Below, piece after piece: positions 44,310 to 53,930 of a DNA stretch of 64,000 nucleotides; positions within the stretch are counted from its first letter, which is position 1, and every line of letters starts with the position of its first letter. A program made the position numbers and the translations under genes. This stretch comes from Bacteroidota bacterium (lineage in GTDB: Bacteria > Bacteroidota > Bacteroidia > Chitinophagales > Chitinophagaceae), in the NCBI GenBank assembly GCA_947452905.1, contig CANGEP010000006.1, positions 62,001 to 126,000 on the forward strand, written 5' to 3'. Below the pieces are notes generated by a model that was not told where the DNA came from, searched no databases, and was given only the letters and a program-made list of their open reading frames with translations.

Positions 44310-45696
44310 AAAAATATTTTATGCACTCCTGCTATTATTAATGATGGGTGTGGGGAGTTCTGCAAAAGCACAACAAAAAATTACCGCGATACATATTGAG
44401 GGAAATGCTAAAACTAAAGAGTATATCATTTTTAGAGAATTGCCTTATAAAGTAGGAGACACTTTTTCCAAAGATTCTTTACAAAAATTAAATATTGTTT
44501 CGGAGCATCAACTTATTAATACTTCTTTGTTTTTAAGTGCAACAGTTACTGCCAAAGACCTTGATAGTACACATGTTGAAATTGCTATTAGTGTAAAAGA
44601 AAGATGGTATTTATTTCCCTTGCCTTATTTTAGGTGGGTAGATAGAAATTTTAGCGAATGGTGGAATGTGCAACACCGAAGCCTAGACCGTGTTAATTAT
44701 GGACTTAATTTTAAACAATCTAATGCTACAGGCAATAACGACAAATTAACGATTGGCATTATTTCCGGCTATACACAACAAACTATTTTACGTTATCAGT
44801 TTCCTTATTTAGATAAACAATTAAAATTTGGGGCTGCCTTAGGGTGGCAATATTTTACACAAAAAGAAATTAATACTTCCACTGAAGCCGACAAGCAAGT
44901 GTTTACAAAAACCATCGATATCAATCAAAAAGGATACAGAGCTAATATTAATTTGTTGTATCGGCCTAATTTATTTAATAGGCATAGTTTACAAATTGGG
45001 TATGGTAATAGCGAAATCTCAGATTCCATCTTTTTAAGACAAGCTAATTATATGCCTAATTATAAAAAATCATTTTCATATATCGATTTTAATTTAGCCT
45101 TTACACATGTTAAATTTAATTATAACGCTTATCCAACACAAGGATCTAGCACCGAATTTGCTTTATATCAACGATTCTCATCCTCCTCTAATTTAAGCTC
45201 ATTTCAGTTTAGAAAAATTTGGGCACATGAGTTTTCTAAAAAGTCGTTTTATTATATTGAATCCAATAGTGTGGGAAAGATTATTCCCAATCAAAACTTT
45301 TTGGATAGCCGTTTAATGGGGTATGGCAACATGCAAATGAGTGGACTTGAATATTATGTAGTTGATGGAAACGCAGGTACTATTTTAAAAACAGAGTTAC
45401 ACTTTTTGTTAGGTAGTTTTAATGTGCCTAAAACTTCGGGCATCAAAATGGTTGATAATTTTAGCAAAAAACTACCCGATATTCATTATAATTTTTGGCT
45501 AAAAGCATTTACTAATTTGGGTTATGTGTATAGTGAACGCCCTACAAATGCTAGTAAACTATCTAATACGCTTTTAAGAACAGCGGGTATTGGGTTAGAT
45601 ATTATTAGTATTTATGATTTTGTGTTAAAAATTGATTACAGTGTGAATCAGTTGGGAGACAAAGGGGTATATTTGCATGGCGGTATTAATTTTTAA
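44302..45696 (+). CDS. BamA/TamA-like outer-membrane protein with one POTRA domain
   Basis: A 464-residue protein with a signal peptide (ending AKAQQ), one POTRA-like domain (ITAIHIEGNAKTKEYIIFRELPYKVGD) and a predicted C-terminal beta-barrel ending LHGGINF. The POTRA motif resembles those of bamA, which lies 2.6 kb downstream, but only one repeat is seen and the barrel is short. It might be an accessory insertase or translocation protein. Its start overlaps the CBS-domain gene by 8 bp. Confidence 0.82.
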   Translation: MFKKIFYALLLLLMMGVGSSAKAQQKITAIHIEGNAKTKEYIIFRELPYKVGDTFSKDSLQKLNIVSEHQLINTSLFLSATVTAKDLDSTHVEIAISVKERWYLFPLPYFRWVDRNFSEWWNVQHRSLDRVNYGLNFKQSNATGNNDKLTIGIISGYTQQTILRYQFPYLDKQLKFGAALGWQYFTQKEINTSTEADKQVFTKTIDINQKGYRANINLLYRPNLFNRHSLQIGYGNSEISDSIFLRQANYMPNYKKSFSYIDFNLAFTHVKFNYNAYPTQGSSTEFALYQRFSSSSNLSSFQFRKIWAHEFSKKSFYYIESNSVGKIIPNQNFLDSRLMGYGNMQMSGLEYYVVDGNAGTILKTELHFLLGSFNVPKTSGIKMVDNFSKKLPDIHYNFWLKAFTNLGYVYSERPTNASKLSNTLLRTAGIGLDIISIYDFVLKIDYSVNQLGDKGVYLHGGINF

Positions 45697-45705
45697 TTCT
45701 GATCC

Positions 45706-46587
45706 ATGAAAGTTGCTATTTATAGTAGAGGGGTAGACGCTGATCAACAACAATCTTTGCATGCTTTATTACATGAATTGAATAAGCATGATATTACTAT
45801 TTATGTATTCGAAGATTTATTGAAAAAGTTTTCTTTGGCAACTGCTCTAGGTAAAGAGCCTTTAATACCTTTTGCATGCTCTTCAGATTTACATAATACC
45901 ATTGATTGTTTAATTAGTGTGGGCGGAGATGGAACAGTTTTGGATGCTATTACTTTAGTGGGAGATACTCAAATTCCAATTTTAGGTATTAATTATGGTC
46001 GCCTTGGTTTTTTAGCAACGATATCAAAAGACGAGTTGGGTATTATGGTGGAGTCTCTCGTAAATCGTACTTATATCATTGAGAAAAGAACCTTGATTCA
46101 TGTGGATGCTAATATTCCCATTTTTGGAAGTTCTCCCTTTGCTTTGAATGAATTTGCGATACATAAAAGAGATACTTCACCCATGATTAAAATTCACACG
46201 TATTTAAACGGTGAATTTTTAAATTCCTATTGGGCAGATGGATTAATTGTAGCTACTCCTACTGGATCTACTGGATATAATATGAGTTGTAATGGACCCA
46301 TTTTATTTCCCGATTCTGCAAGCCTTGTTATTACGCCAGTAGCTCCCCATAATTTAAATGTTAGATCGATAGTCGTACCTGATAGTTCAGTGATATCTTT
46401 TGAAATCGAAGGACGTACCGAAGAATTAATTTGTGCAATGGATGCTAGAAAAGAAATTGTTCCCAAAAATATTCAGCTAGCTGTCAAAAAAGAAAACTTT
46501 TTAGTAAGCTTTATTCGGTTAAATGAAAATAGTTATTTAACAACTTTAAGAAATAAGTTAACCTGGGGTTTAGATAAAAGAAATTAG
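45706..46587 (+). CDS. nadK: NAD kinase
   Basis: The 293-residue enzyme phosphorylates NAD to NADP. The GGDGT motif is in VGGDGTVLDA, followed by NYGRLGFLATISKDEL; NEFAIHKRD and the glycine-rich TPTGSTGYNMSCNGPI are also typical. No signal peptide is present. It is 9 bp after the BamA-like gene and 3 bp before the DUF6089 gene, part of one operon running toward bamA. Confidence 0.96.
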   Translation: MKVAIYSRGVDADQQQSLHALLHELNKHDITIYVFEDLLKKFSLATALGKEPLIPFACSSDLHNTIDCLISVGGDGTVLDAITLVGDTQIPILGINYGRLGFLATISKDELGIMVESLVNRTYIIEKRTLIHVDANIPIFGSSPFALNEFAIHKRDTSPMIKIHTYLNGEFLNSYWADGLIVATPTGSTGYNMSCNGPILFPDSASLVITPVAPHNLNVRSIVVPDSSVISFEIEGRTEELICAMDARKEIVPKNIQLAVKKENFLVSFIRLNENSYLTTLRNKLTWGLDKRN

Positions 46588-46590
46588 TAC

Positions 46591-47469
46591 ATGCGCGTAT
46601 TGTATATCTCTACCATATTAATAGCCTTGCTATTTTCGCAAAACCTTCAGGGGCAACACTTACAGCTTATTGAAAGCAGAGGGGAACTTGGCGTTTATAC
46701 TGGTTATAGCTCCTACAATGGTGATGTGTCTACCGATAAACAATTTATAAAACCTGCCAAAGGGATTTATTACAAAAGATTACTCAACGACTATATTGGT
46801 ATAAAAATTAATTACGAAGATTTACAATTGTATGGGAATGATTTACTGTCGAGTAATAATTATGAAAATACACGAGGCTTCCAATTTCAAAATGATTTAA
46901 AGGAACTGAGCCTTTCTTTTGAATTTAATTTTTTAAAATTAATTAATGGCAATGAGTTTTATCGCCTCACCCCCTATTTAGGAATTGGGTATGGTCAAAT
47001 GATAGATCCTCCTAAAACAATGTTATTGCCAAGGTATACCGCCGATTTAAATTTTGTAAATATTAATACCGCTTATTTTGTTCCATCAAATCCTTCAATC
47101 TTAATTAGAGAAAATATACCTGCCATTAGAACCTATCCCATTTATCTTGGTTTTAAATACAATCTGTTTGGGCAACTTAATTTTTTTACAGAGATAAGCT
47201 ATCGTTTTACGAATTCCGATTTAATAGATGCTTTGCAGGATGATGAATTATTATCACGCACCGATGTTAATTTAAAGCCGATTTATTTTCAAGCCAGTCG
47301 AACAGGGAAAGATCAATTTATGACAGGAAAATTAGGAATCTCTTATACTTTTCGAAAAATATATGGTCCTGAGAAATTGAAGTATCAACGAAAGGCTGCT
47401 TTAAACCTTTCTGAAAATGGAGAGGGAAAACCACGTAAATTTCGTTTTAATCCTTTTAAAAGAAATTAA
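46591..47469 (+). CDS. DUF6089 family outer-membrane-type protein
   Basis: A 292-residue protein with a signal peptide (ending LQGQH), strongly beta-stranded (GELGVYTGYSSYNGDVS, then alternating strands such as YLGFKYNLFGQLNFFTEISY) as expected of a small outer-membrane barrel. Its place between nadK and uppS upstream of bamA is conserved across Bacteroidota. The function is unknown; a role in outer-membrane assembly is suggested by context only. Confidence 0.82.
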   Translation: MRVLYISTILIALLFSQNLQGQHLQLIESRGELGVYTGYSSYNGDVSTDKQFIKPAKGIYYKRLLNDYIGIKINYEDLQLYGNDLLSSNNYENTRGFQFQNDLKELSLSFEFNFLKLINGNEFYRLTPYLGIGYGQMIDPPKTMLLPRYTADLNFVNINTAYFVPSNPSILIRENIPAIRTYPIYLGFKYNLFGQLNFFTEISYRFTNSDLIDALQDDELLSRTDVNLKPIYFQASRTGKDQFMTGKLGISYTFRKIYGPEKLKYQRKAALNLSENGEGKPRKFRFNPFKRN

Positions 47470-47495
47470 GCAGCTTAATTTCTTATTTTTACATT

Positions 47496-48233
47496 ATGGA
47501 AAATTTGGATTTGAGCAAACTACCTAAGCATATTGCTATTATTATGGATGGCAATGGAAGGTGGGCACAAGAGAAGGGGGAGGATCGTTTATATGGGCAT
47601 TACCATGGGGTGATTAGTGTAAGAAAAGTGGTTGAAGCAGCTACCGAAATAGGCATTGACTACCTTACTTTATATGCTTTTAGTACCGAAAATTGGGATC
47701 GACCTGAAGCCGAAGTTATGGGCTTAATGAGCTTATTTGTAGACACTATTGCCAAAGAAGTACCTGATTTACATAAGAATAATATAAAATTATGCTTTAT
47801 TGGGATGTTAGATAGGCTCCCAGAAGCTGCCCAAAAAGCCTTAGCTGATGCCACTGCACACACCGCTCAAAATACGGGGTTAACCCTAGTAATTGCCTTA
47901 AGTTATAGCAGCAGATGGGAGATTATAGAAGCTGTAAAAAACATAGCTAAACAGGTTGAAGAACGTCAATTAACCATTACCGACATAAATGAGGCTATTT
48001 TTGCTCAAACACTTACTACGAAAGGGATTCCAGATCCTGAATTAATGATTAGAACCAGCGGTGAACACCGAATTAGTAATTTCTTATTATACCAATTGGC
48101 CTATGCAGAACTGTATTTTACCGATACCAGATGGCCGGATTTTAGGAAAGAAGACTTGATTAAAGCGATCCTAGATTATCAAAACAGAGAGCGTAGATTT
48201 GGAAAAACAAGCGCACAAATCAAGTCAAATTAA
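47496..48233 (+). CDS. uppS: Isoprenyl (undecaprenyl diphosphate) transferase
   Basis: The 245-residue cis-prenyltransferase makes the lipid carrier for peptidoglycan and O-antigen synthesis. The catalytic Asp18 is in IAIIMDGNGRWAQ, and RLYGHYHGVISVRKV, YAFSTENWDRP and RTSGEHRISNFLLYQLAYAELYFT are the family signatures. Spacing of 26 bp from the DUF6089 gene keeps it in the same run. A 104-bp gap precedes bamA. Confidence 0.96.
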   Translation: MENLDLSKLPKHIAIIMDGNGRWAQEKGEDRLYGHYHGVISVRKVVEAATEIGIDYLTLYAFSTENWDRPEAEVMGLMSLFVDTIAKEVPDLHKNNIKLCFIGMLDRLPEAAQKALADATAHTAQNTGLTLVIALSYSSRWEIIEAVKNIAKQVEERQLTITDINEAIFAQTLTTKGIPDPELMIRTSGEHRISNFLLYQLAYAELYFTDTRWPDFRKEDLIKAILDYQNRERRFGKTSAQIKSN

Positions 48234-48337
48234 AAAATTACGTAATATATTAATTTTTGCTTTTTAACAAAGACTTTGAAATATTACGAGTAATTTGCGA
48301 CACTTTTAAATTATAAATGTTTTAGCCCCACCAGCAG

Positions 48338-51076
48338 ATGCAGAAATTTCTCCAATTTACGATAGGTTCCCTCTTTTTGGTCTTATTGTCCACTTCTTCT
48401 TATGCGCAGCAAATACCTGCCAAAGATTCGGTTTCTACCTTAAACGTAAAACTGTTGGGTTTATTCAATCAAAAGACTCCGGTTAAGTATAAAATCAAAA
48501 CCTTGAAAGTAGTCGGTAATGAGAATTTTGATGAAAATCTTTTACTGTCTTTGTCTGCTTTAAATTTAGGAGATGAGGTGACCATTCCAGGTGCTGATAA
48601 TTTTGCTAAATCCATTCATAAATTAATGGATCAAAATTATTTTAGTGATGTAAGTATTTATGTAACTGGATTAGAGGGTAATCAAATTGATGTGGAGATA
48701 AATGTAGTGGAGCGCCCTCGATTATCAAAATTCAATCTCATTGGCATTCGTAAATCAGACAATGATGAATTGTCGGGTAAAACAGGTTTATTACCCAATA
48801 GAGTGGTCACCGAAAACATGAAGATTACCGCAGTAGAAGGCATTAAAAAATATTATGCGGAAAAAGGTTTTCAAGATGTTAAAGTCACTATCAAAGAGAA
48901 AAAAGACCTTACACGAAAAAATAATTTATTACTCGACTTTATCGTGGACAAAGGTCCTAAAGTGAGAATTAATAGTATCAACTTTGGAGGCAATCAAATT
49001 GAAGAGCAAAAATTAAAAAAGAGTTTAAAAGAGATTCACGAAAAACCAAGACTTACTTTATCTCCTATTAATGACAAGCCAATCATCGTTAAAACCTCTC
49101 CTTATACTTTCGAGCAGTATATGAAGGAGAAAGGCTTTTTGACTTTTACTAAGACTAGAAAAATATTAAATCCTTATATCCGTCTTTCCTTATCTTCTGC
49201 AAAATACAACCTTAAAAAGTATGACGAAGGCAAAGACAATTTGTTGAATTATTATAACTCTTTAGGATATAGAGATGCGGTTATTGAAAAAGATACAGTT
49301 TATCATAATGCAGGCGGCAATTTAAATATTGACATGCAGCTAAAAGAAGGACGTAAATATTATTTCGGAAATATTAGTTGGAGAGGAAATACTAAATATC
49401 CCGATTCCTTATTATCTACTATTTTAAATATTAAAAAAGGAGATATTTACAATCGTGAAGTGTTGTACAATAAATTAGGTAAAACACAAACAGCAGAAGG
49501 GGGAGATATTAGTGGCTTATACCAAGATGATGGTTATTTATTTTTTGCAGTAGATCCAATCGAAACAGCGGTGTATAATGATACGATCGATTATGAAATA
49601 AGATTGCGTGAAGGTCCACAAGCGACCATCAAAACCATTCGTATTGCAGGTAATGAAAAAACAAAAGATTTTGTAATTCGTCGTGAAATTAGAACCATAC
49701 CAGGGGATAAATTTAGCCGTAGTTTATTAATACGTTCTCAGCGAGAAATTTCTCAATTGAATTTCTTCGATCAAGAAAAAATTAAAATTGATCCAGTGCC
49801 TAATCCTGAAGATGGTAGTGTAGATATTAATTACGGGGTAGAGGAAAAATCAAGTGATCAGTTAGAACTTAGTGCTGGATGGGGTGGTTATATTGGTTTA
49901 ACAGGTACACTTGGAGTAACCTTTAATAATTTCTCTTCTAAGAATATTTTTAAGAAATCGGCTTGGGATCCATTACCAATGGGAGATGGACAAAAGCTAA
50001 GTATTCGTGTACAAAGTAATGGCAAGGCCTTTAGATCTATTAACGGCTCTTTCACCGAGCCATGGTTTGGGGGTATTAAAAGAAACTCTTTATCCTTGAG
50101 TATTTTTAATACTAAATATGGTCAAACATTTAATCAAGAAACAGGCATGTATGATATCAATGCTGCCGATAATCAATATATTTCTACTACGGGGGCTACT
50201 GTAATGTTTGGTCGTCAGTTGGCTTGGCCAGATGACTATTTCTCATTGAGTATGGGACTTAACTATACCCGTTACTTTTTAAAGAATTATCCAATTGATC
50301 CTTACAACTTGCCCAATTTTAGAAATGGGGCAGTGAATAATGTGAACTTTAGAATCTCTTTACAAAGAACTTCAGTGGATCAACCTTTGTTCCCAAGAAC
50401 AGGTTCTACCTTTTTATTAAGCGGTCAGTTAACACCTCCTTATTCTTTATTGAGTTCATCCGTAAATACAGGAGAAAATAAATTTGAATTATTAGAGTAC
50501 CATAAATGGAGATTTAATGGAGAATGGTTTATTCCATTAGGTAAACCAGCAGGGGAAGATCATAACAAACAATTTGTTTTAAGATTTGCCGCTAAATATG
50601 GTTTTGTAGGAAGATACAATACCGACTTAACAATTTCTCCTTTTGAAAGATTCCAATTAGGAGATGCAGGTTTAAGTAATCAGTTTGCTTTGTTGGGTTA
50701 TGACATTATTGCACAAAGAGGTTATCCTGTGTATCAAACATCTAACCCTAAAGTAAATCCTGATCAACAAACTGCTTCACAACACTTTACTATTTTTAAT
50801 AAATATGCAATGGAAGTGCGCTATCCTTTAAGTTTAGCTGCAAGTAGCACTATTTATGCTTTAGGATTTTTTGAAGCCGCTAACGGTTGGTATAGTATGA
50901 AAGATTACAATCCATTTGAACTTCGTCGTTCTGTGGGTATTGGTATGCGTTTTTACTTACCTATGTTTGGTTTATTAGGTTTTGATTATGGTATTGGTAT
51001 TGATCGTATTAATGGAACTAGTGCCCTTAAAGATGCAGGTCGATTTACCTTTATGTTAGGCTACGAACCGGAATAA
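48338..51076 (+). CDS. bamA: Outer membrane protein assembly factor BamA
   Basis: The 912-residue protein has a signal peptide (ending SYAQQ), about five POTRA domains (residues about 38-500; VGNENFDENLLLSLSALNLGD and IKTIRIAGNEKTKDFVIRREIRTIPGD mark the first and last) and a C-terminal barrel. The barrel contains the Omp85 signature near LRRSVGIGMRFYLPMFGLLGFDYGIG and ends FTFMLGYEPE. It inserts beta-barrel proteins into the outer membrane. It is longer than E. coli BamA, which is usual for Bacteroidota. Two Skp-like chaperone genes follow. Confidence 0.96.
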   Translation: MQKFLQFTIGSLFLVLLSTSSYAQQIPAKDSVSTLNVKLLGLFNQKTPVKYKIKTLKVVGNENFDENLLLSLSALNLGDEVTIPGADNFAKSIHKLMDQNYFSDVSIYVTGLEGNQIDVEINVVERPRLSKFNLIGIRKSDNDELSGKTGLLPNRVVTENMKITAVEGIKKYYAEKGFQDVKVTIKEKKDLTRKNNLLLDFIVDKGPKVRINSINFGGNQIEEQKLKKSLKEIHEKPRLTLSPINDKPIIVKTSPYTFEQYMKEKGFLTFTKTRKILNPYIRLSLSSAKYNLKKYDEGKDNLLNYYNSLGYRDAVIEKDTVYHNAGGNLNIDMQLKEGRKYYFGNISWRGNTKYPDSLLSTILNIKKGDIYNREVLYNKLGKTQTAEGGDISGLYQDDGYLFFAVDPIETAVYNDTIDYEIRLREGPQATIKTIRIAGNEKTKDFVIRREIRTIPGDKFSRSLLIRSQREISQLNFFDQEKIKIDPVPNPEDGSVDINYGVEEKSSDQLELSAGWGGYIGLTGTLGVTFNNFSSKNIFKKSAWDPLPMGDGQKLSIRVQSNGKAFRSINGSFTEPWFGGIKRNSLSLSIFNTKYGQTFNQETGMYDINAADNQYISTTGATVMFGRQLAWPDDYFSLSMGLNYTRYFLKNYPIDPYNLPNFRNGAVNNVNFRISLQRTSVDQPLFPRTGSTFLLSGQLTPPYSLLSSSVNTGENKFELLEYHKWRFNGEWFIPLGKPAGEDHNKQFVLRFAAKYGFVGRYNTDLTISPFERFQLGDAGLSNQFALLGYDIIAQRGYPVYQTSNPKVNPDQQTASQHFTIFNKYAMEVRYPLSLAASSTIYALGFFEAANGWYSMKDYNPFELRRSVGIGMRFYLPMFGLLGFDYGIGIDRINGTSALKDAGRFTFMLGYEPE

Positions 51077-51110
51077 AAAACAGATTCTTTCAAACTTTAA
51101 TTTATATAGT

Positions 51111-51641
51111 ATGCAAATGCAGGTAAAAAAATATTTTGGATTTTTATTTTTGGCAATGGCCCTTAGCTTTGGCGCTCATGCTCAAGCTAAATATGCAGTT
51201 ATCAACACCAAATATATTCTTGACAAAATTCCAGAATATAAAGAGGCTGATAAAAAGTTAAAAGTTTTAGGTGATCAATGGCAGGGGGAGATTGACGAAA
51301 AACAATTGGCCCTTGATAAAATGTATAAAAACTATGAGGCTGAGCAATTTATGCTTTCTGAAGATTTGCGTAAAAAGCGAGAAGAAGAGCTCTTCCTTAA
51401 AGAAAAAGAGCTAAGAGACCTTCAAAAAAAGCGATTTGGCTACGAGGGGGATCTTTTTAAAGAGCGTCAGAAATTGGTTAAACCCATCCAGGATAAAGTA
51501 TACAATGCCGTACAAAAAATTGCTACTGCCCGTTCGTATGACTTCATTTTGGATAAAAGTGAAGGAATAACCATTATATTTGCTGACCCAAAACTGGATA
51601 AAAGCGATGATGTTTTGAAAGAGTTAGGGGTAAATAATTAA
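51111..51641 (+). CDS. OmpH/Skp family periplasmic chaperone (first copy)
   Basis: A 176-residue protein with a signal peptide (ending AHAQA), a short beta-strand AKYAVINTKYILDKIPEYKEA, a long charged coiled coil (about 45-125, rich in K/E) and a returning C-terminal segment. That is the jellyfish architecture of Skp, which holds unfolded outer-membrane proteins. It is 35 bp after bamA and followed after 22 bp by a second copy with little sequence identity, so the pair may have different clients. Confidence 0.9.
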   Translation: MQMQVKKYFGFLFLAMALSFGAHAQAKYAVINTKYILDKIPEYKEADKKLKVLGDQWQGEIDEKQLALDKMYKNYEAEQFMLSEDLRKKREEELFLKEKELRDLQKKRFGYEGDLFKERQKLVKPIQDKVYNAVQKIATARSYDFILDKSEGITIIFADPKLDKSDDVLKELGVNN

Positions 51642-51663
51642 GATAAAAATAAACAGTTCATTT

Positions 51664-52293
51664 ATGAAAAAAGGTTTCTTATTCGCTGCCATCTTATTAG
51701 TTGCAGTATCATTTACAAATTCAGTTGCTGCGCAAACTAAGATCGGTTATTTTGATGACCAAAGCGTGATTGCATTATTTCCAGGTATCCAAGAAAAATT
51801 AGATACCGTATTACAATCTTATGCAAAGGATTCTTTACAAGAAGAGTATAACTACACTTTAAAAGACTATCAAGTTAAGGACAGCATCTTTAGAAGAGAT
51901 TCTTTAGACTTGTCTAAAAGACCTAAAGCTTTTGAAATGGCTACAACCGATTTAAATCGTTTAAAGTATAAGTTAATCAACTGGCAACAATACCAACAAG
52001 AGTCGATGCAACAAAAGCAAGAGCAATTATTATTGCCTTACAGACAAAAAATTGCTGCAGCATTAAGTGAAGTAATTGCAGAGCAAAAATATACTTTGGT
52101 ATTAAAGGCAGATGCATTGTCTCCTTATGCGCAACCTTCTATTGCTGATAACTTAACTATTCGCGTTGCTATGAAATTAAAGTTGAATTTACCTAAAGAT
52201 GTAGAAGAAGCTTTTAAAGTAGCTACTGGTCAAGCACCTGCTAAAACAGCTGCTGCGCCTGCTAAAACAGCAGCGCCTGCTAAAAAAGGATAA
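51664..52293 (+). CDS. OmpH/Skp family periplasmic chaperone (second copy)
   Basis: The 209-residue protein has a signal peptide (ending VAAQT), the N-terminal strand TKIGYFDDQSVIALFPG and a long Gln/Lys-rich helix (INWQQYQQESMQQKQEQLLLPY region). The last about 20 residues are a low-complexity Ala/Pro/Lys tail, APAKTAAAPAKTAAPAKKG, which the first copy lacks. It probably guards outer-membrane proteins like Skp. A hairpin terminator lies just after it, so the bamA run may end here. Confidence 0.88.
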   Translation: MKKGFLFAAILLVAVSFTNSVAAQTKIGYFDDQSVIALFPGIQEKLDTVLQSYAKDSLQEEYNYTLKDYQVKDSIFRRDSLDLSKRPKAFEMATTDLNRLKYKLINWQQYQQESMQQKQEQLLLPYRQKIAAALSEVIAEQKYTLVLKADALSPYAQPSIADNLTIRVAMKLKLNLPKDVEEAFKVATGQAPAKTAAAPAKTAAPAKKG

Positions 52294-52316
52294 TATTTAG
52301 TAAAATATTTTTGTAA

Positions 52317-52350
52317 GAACCTCGTTGTTATGCAACGAGGTTCTTAGTTT
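52317..52350 (+). terminator. Hairpin terminator between the second ompH and murI
   Basis: GAACCTCGTTG (52317-52327) and CAACGAGGTTC (52333-52343) form a perfect 11-bp stem with a 5-nt loop, followed by TTAGTTTT. It is 24 bp after the ompH stop. It ends 20 bp before the preferred murI start at 52370. Confidence 0.75.
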
Positions 52351-52369
52351 TACAGCAGAAACAAATAGT

Positions 52370-53191
52370 ATGTCGGCACCCATTGGGATTTTTGATAGTG
52401 GTTATGGTGGACTCACCATTTTAAAGGAATTGAAAAAACAATTGCCTGACTACGATTATATTTATTTAGGTGATAATGCTCGTGCTCCTTATGGAACTAG
52501 ATCTTTTGAAACAGTTTATCAGTATACTTTAGAATCGGTTAAATGGTTTTTTGATCAGGGATGCTCCTTAGTTATTTTGGCTTGTAATACTGCTTCTGCA
52601 AAAGCGCTCCGCAATATTCAACAACTAGATCTTCCTCATATAGCGCCAGAGAAAAGAGTTTTAGGGGTCATTAGACCCACCAGTGAAGTGCTGGGGACTT
52701 ATTCCAAGACGCATTCAGTTGGTATTATGGCAACCATGGGGACTGTGGTGAGCGATAGCTATCCTATCGAACTTGCTAAGTTTTTCCCAACCACTAATGT
52801 ATACCAACAAGCCTGTCCTATGTGGGTCCCTTTGATTGAAAATGGAGAATATGATAAACCAGGGGCTGATTATTTTATAAAAGAGTACCTAGACGCTTTA
52901 TTCAGCCAATCTAAGGATATTGACACCATTTTGTTGGCTTGCACCCATTATCCACTGCTGGCGGCTAAAATAGCCTCCTTTTTGCCCACAGGGATCACCC
53001 TAGTTACGCAAGGGGATATTGTGGCTAAAAGCTTAGCTGAATACCTGCAAAATCACCCAGAAATAGACCAAAAATGTAGTAAAAATGGTCAGTTAGCCTT
53101 TTATACTACTGATAATGCCCAAAGCTTCGAAAAACAGGCTAGTTTGTTTTTTGGACAAAAAATTGAGGCAAAACATACCGATTTAGCTTGA
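52370..53191 (+). CDS. murI: Glutamate racemase
   Basis: About 273 residues from ATG 52370; an in-frame TTG at 52325 is rejected because it lies in the terminator stem. The enzyme supplies D-glutamate for peptidoglycan. Catalytic Cys72 is in LACNTASAKAL and the second Cys in LLACTHYPLL; IGIFDSGYGGLTIL and YLGDNARAPYG carry the Asp and substrate loops. It follows the ompH pair, a conserved Bacteroidota order. The rpmH promoter starts inside its last codons. Confidence 0.95.
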   Translation: MSAPIGIFDSGYGGLTILKELKKQLPDYDYIYLGDNARAPYGTRSFETVYQYTLESVKWFFDQGCSLVILACNTASAKALRNIQQLDLPHIAPEKRVLGVIRPTSEVLGTYSKTHSVGIMATMGTVVSDSYPIELAKFFPTTNVYQQACPMWVPLIENGEYDKPGADYFIKEYLDALFSQSKDIDTILLACTHYPLLAAKIASFLPTGITLVTQGDIVAKSLAEYLQNHPEIDQKCSKNGQLAFYTTDNAQSFEKQASLFFGQKIEAKHTDLA

Positions 53192-53216
53192 AAAATAAAA
53201 AAATACCCTATTTTTG
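53187..53216 (+). promoter_or_regulatory. Promoter of the rpmH-rnpA-yidD genes
   Basis: CTTG (53187-53190), an 18-nt A-rich spacer and TATTTTTG (53209-53216) fit the Bacteroidota consensus. The leader to the rpmH ATG would be about 75 nt. The box overlaps the murI stop region. Confidence 0.55.
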
Positions 53217-53296
53217 CCGTCCTTTCACAGGTAGTGGTATGGTGACTGCTATTAAACGTGGAAACAATATTAGCGAACTAAGTAAGAAAAACAACA

Positions 53297-53452
53297 ATGA
53301 AAAGAACCTTCCAACCTCATAAACGTCGTCGTAAATCCGTTCACGGTTTTCGTAAGCGTATGGAATCAGCTAATGGACGTAAAGTATTAGCAAGCCGCCG
53401 TAAGAAAGGACGTAAAAAACTAACTGTATCTAGCGAGAAAGGATTAAAATAA
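53297..53452 (+). CDS. rpmH: 50S ribosomal protein bL34
   Basis: A 51-residue, highly basic protein beginning [19 protein letters not shown] and continuing [20 protein letters not shown], the strongly conserved L34 sequence. The C-terminus TVSSEKGLK is longer than the E. coli form, as in other Bacteroidota. It is a small gene of the rpmH-rnpA-yidD block. A terminator hairpin lies between it and rnpA, so rnpA may be expressed by read-through. Confidence 0.97.
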   Translation: MKRTFQPHKRRRKSVHGFRKRMESANGRKVLASRRKKGRKKLTVSSEKGLK

Positions 53453-53484
53453 TTAAATCACTCTGCGTAGAAACTTATAATTTT

Positions 53485-53516
53485 AAAGTCCTCCCGAATT
53501 TCGAGAGGACTTTTTT
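53485..53516 (+). terminator. Terminator between rpmH and rnpA
   Basis: AAAGTCCTC and GAGGACTTT arms with a partly paired 11-nt interior (CCGAATTTCGA) are followed by TTTTTT. It lies 33 bp after the rpmH stop and 16 bp before the rnpA ATG, consistent with attenuation between L34 and RNase P protein, which are needed in very different amounts. Confidence 0.8.
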
Positions 53517-53531
53517 AATGCCTTTACTTTT

Positions 53532-53921
53532 ATGTTCACTTATCAAAAAAAAGACAAACTTAAAAGCCGAAAACAAACTCAATTTTTGTTTTCGAATGGG
53601 CATTCTATAAACGCCTTCCCGATAAAATTAATTTACACCATCGAATCAACGCCCGAATTAACAGAGGGTTTATTGCAAGCGGGAGTAGGAGCGCCAAGTC
53701 GCATTTTTAGAAAAGCGGTAAGTCGTAACAGAGTAAAAAGATTATTAAGAGAATCTTATCGTTTACAAAAGCCTAATTTTTTTACGCAAATTCAATTAGC
53801 ACAAAAAAAGGTTTCACTATTTTTTTTATACACCGATAAAATAGTACTTACGCAAAAAGAAATAGAAGATAAACTAAGCTTTGCCTTAACACAATTGGCG
53901 CAAAAAATTAATAAAATTTAA
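53532..53921 (+). CDS. rnpA: Ribonuclease P protein component
   Basis: The 129-residue basic protein assists the RNase P RNA in tRNA 5'-end maturation. FTYQKKDKLKSRKQTQFLFSNG at the start and RIFRKAVSRNRVKRLLRESYR carry the conserved RNR motif. It lies between rpmH and yidD. The RNase P RNA gene is not in the window. Confidence 0.95.
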   Translation: MFTYQKKDKLKSRKQTQFLFSNGHSINAFPIKLIYTIESTPELTEGLLQAGVGAPSRIFRKAVSRNRVKRLLRESYRLQKPNFFTQIQLAQKKVSLFFLYTDKIVLTQKEIEDKLSFALTQLAQKINKI

Positions 53922-53930
53922 ATTACTTTT

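Noticed and set aside
52325..52369. TTG 52325 as start of murI
   Set aside because: It lies inside the terminator stem, and the conserved MurI N-terminus begins at ATG 52370.
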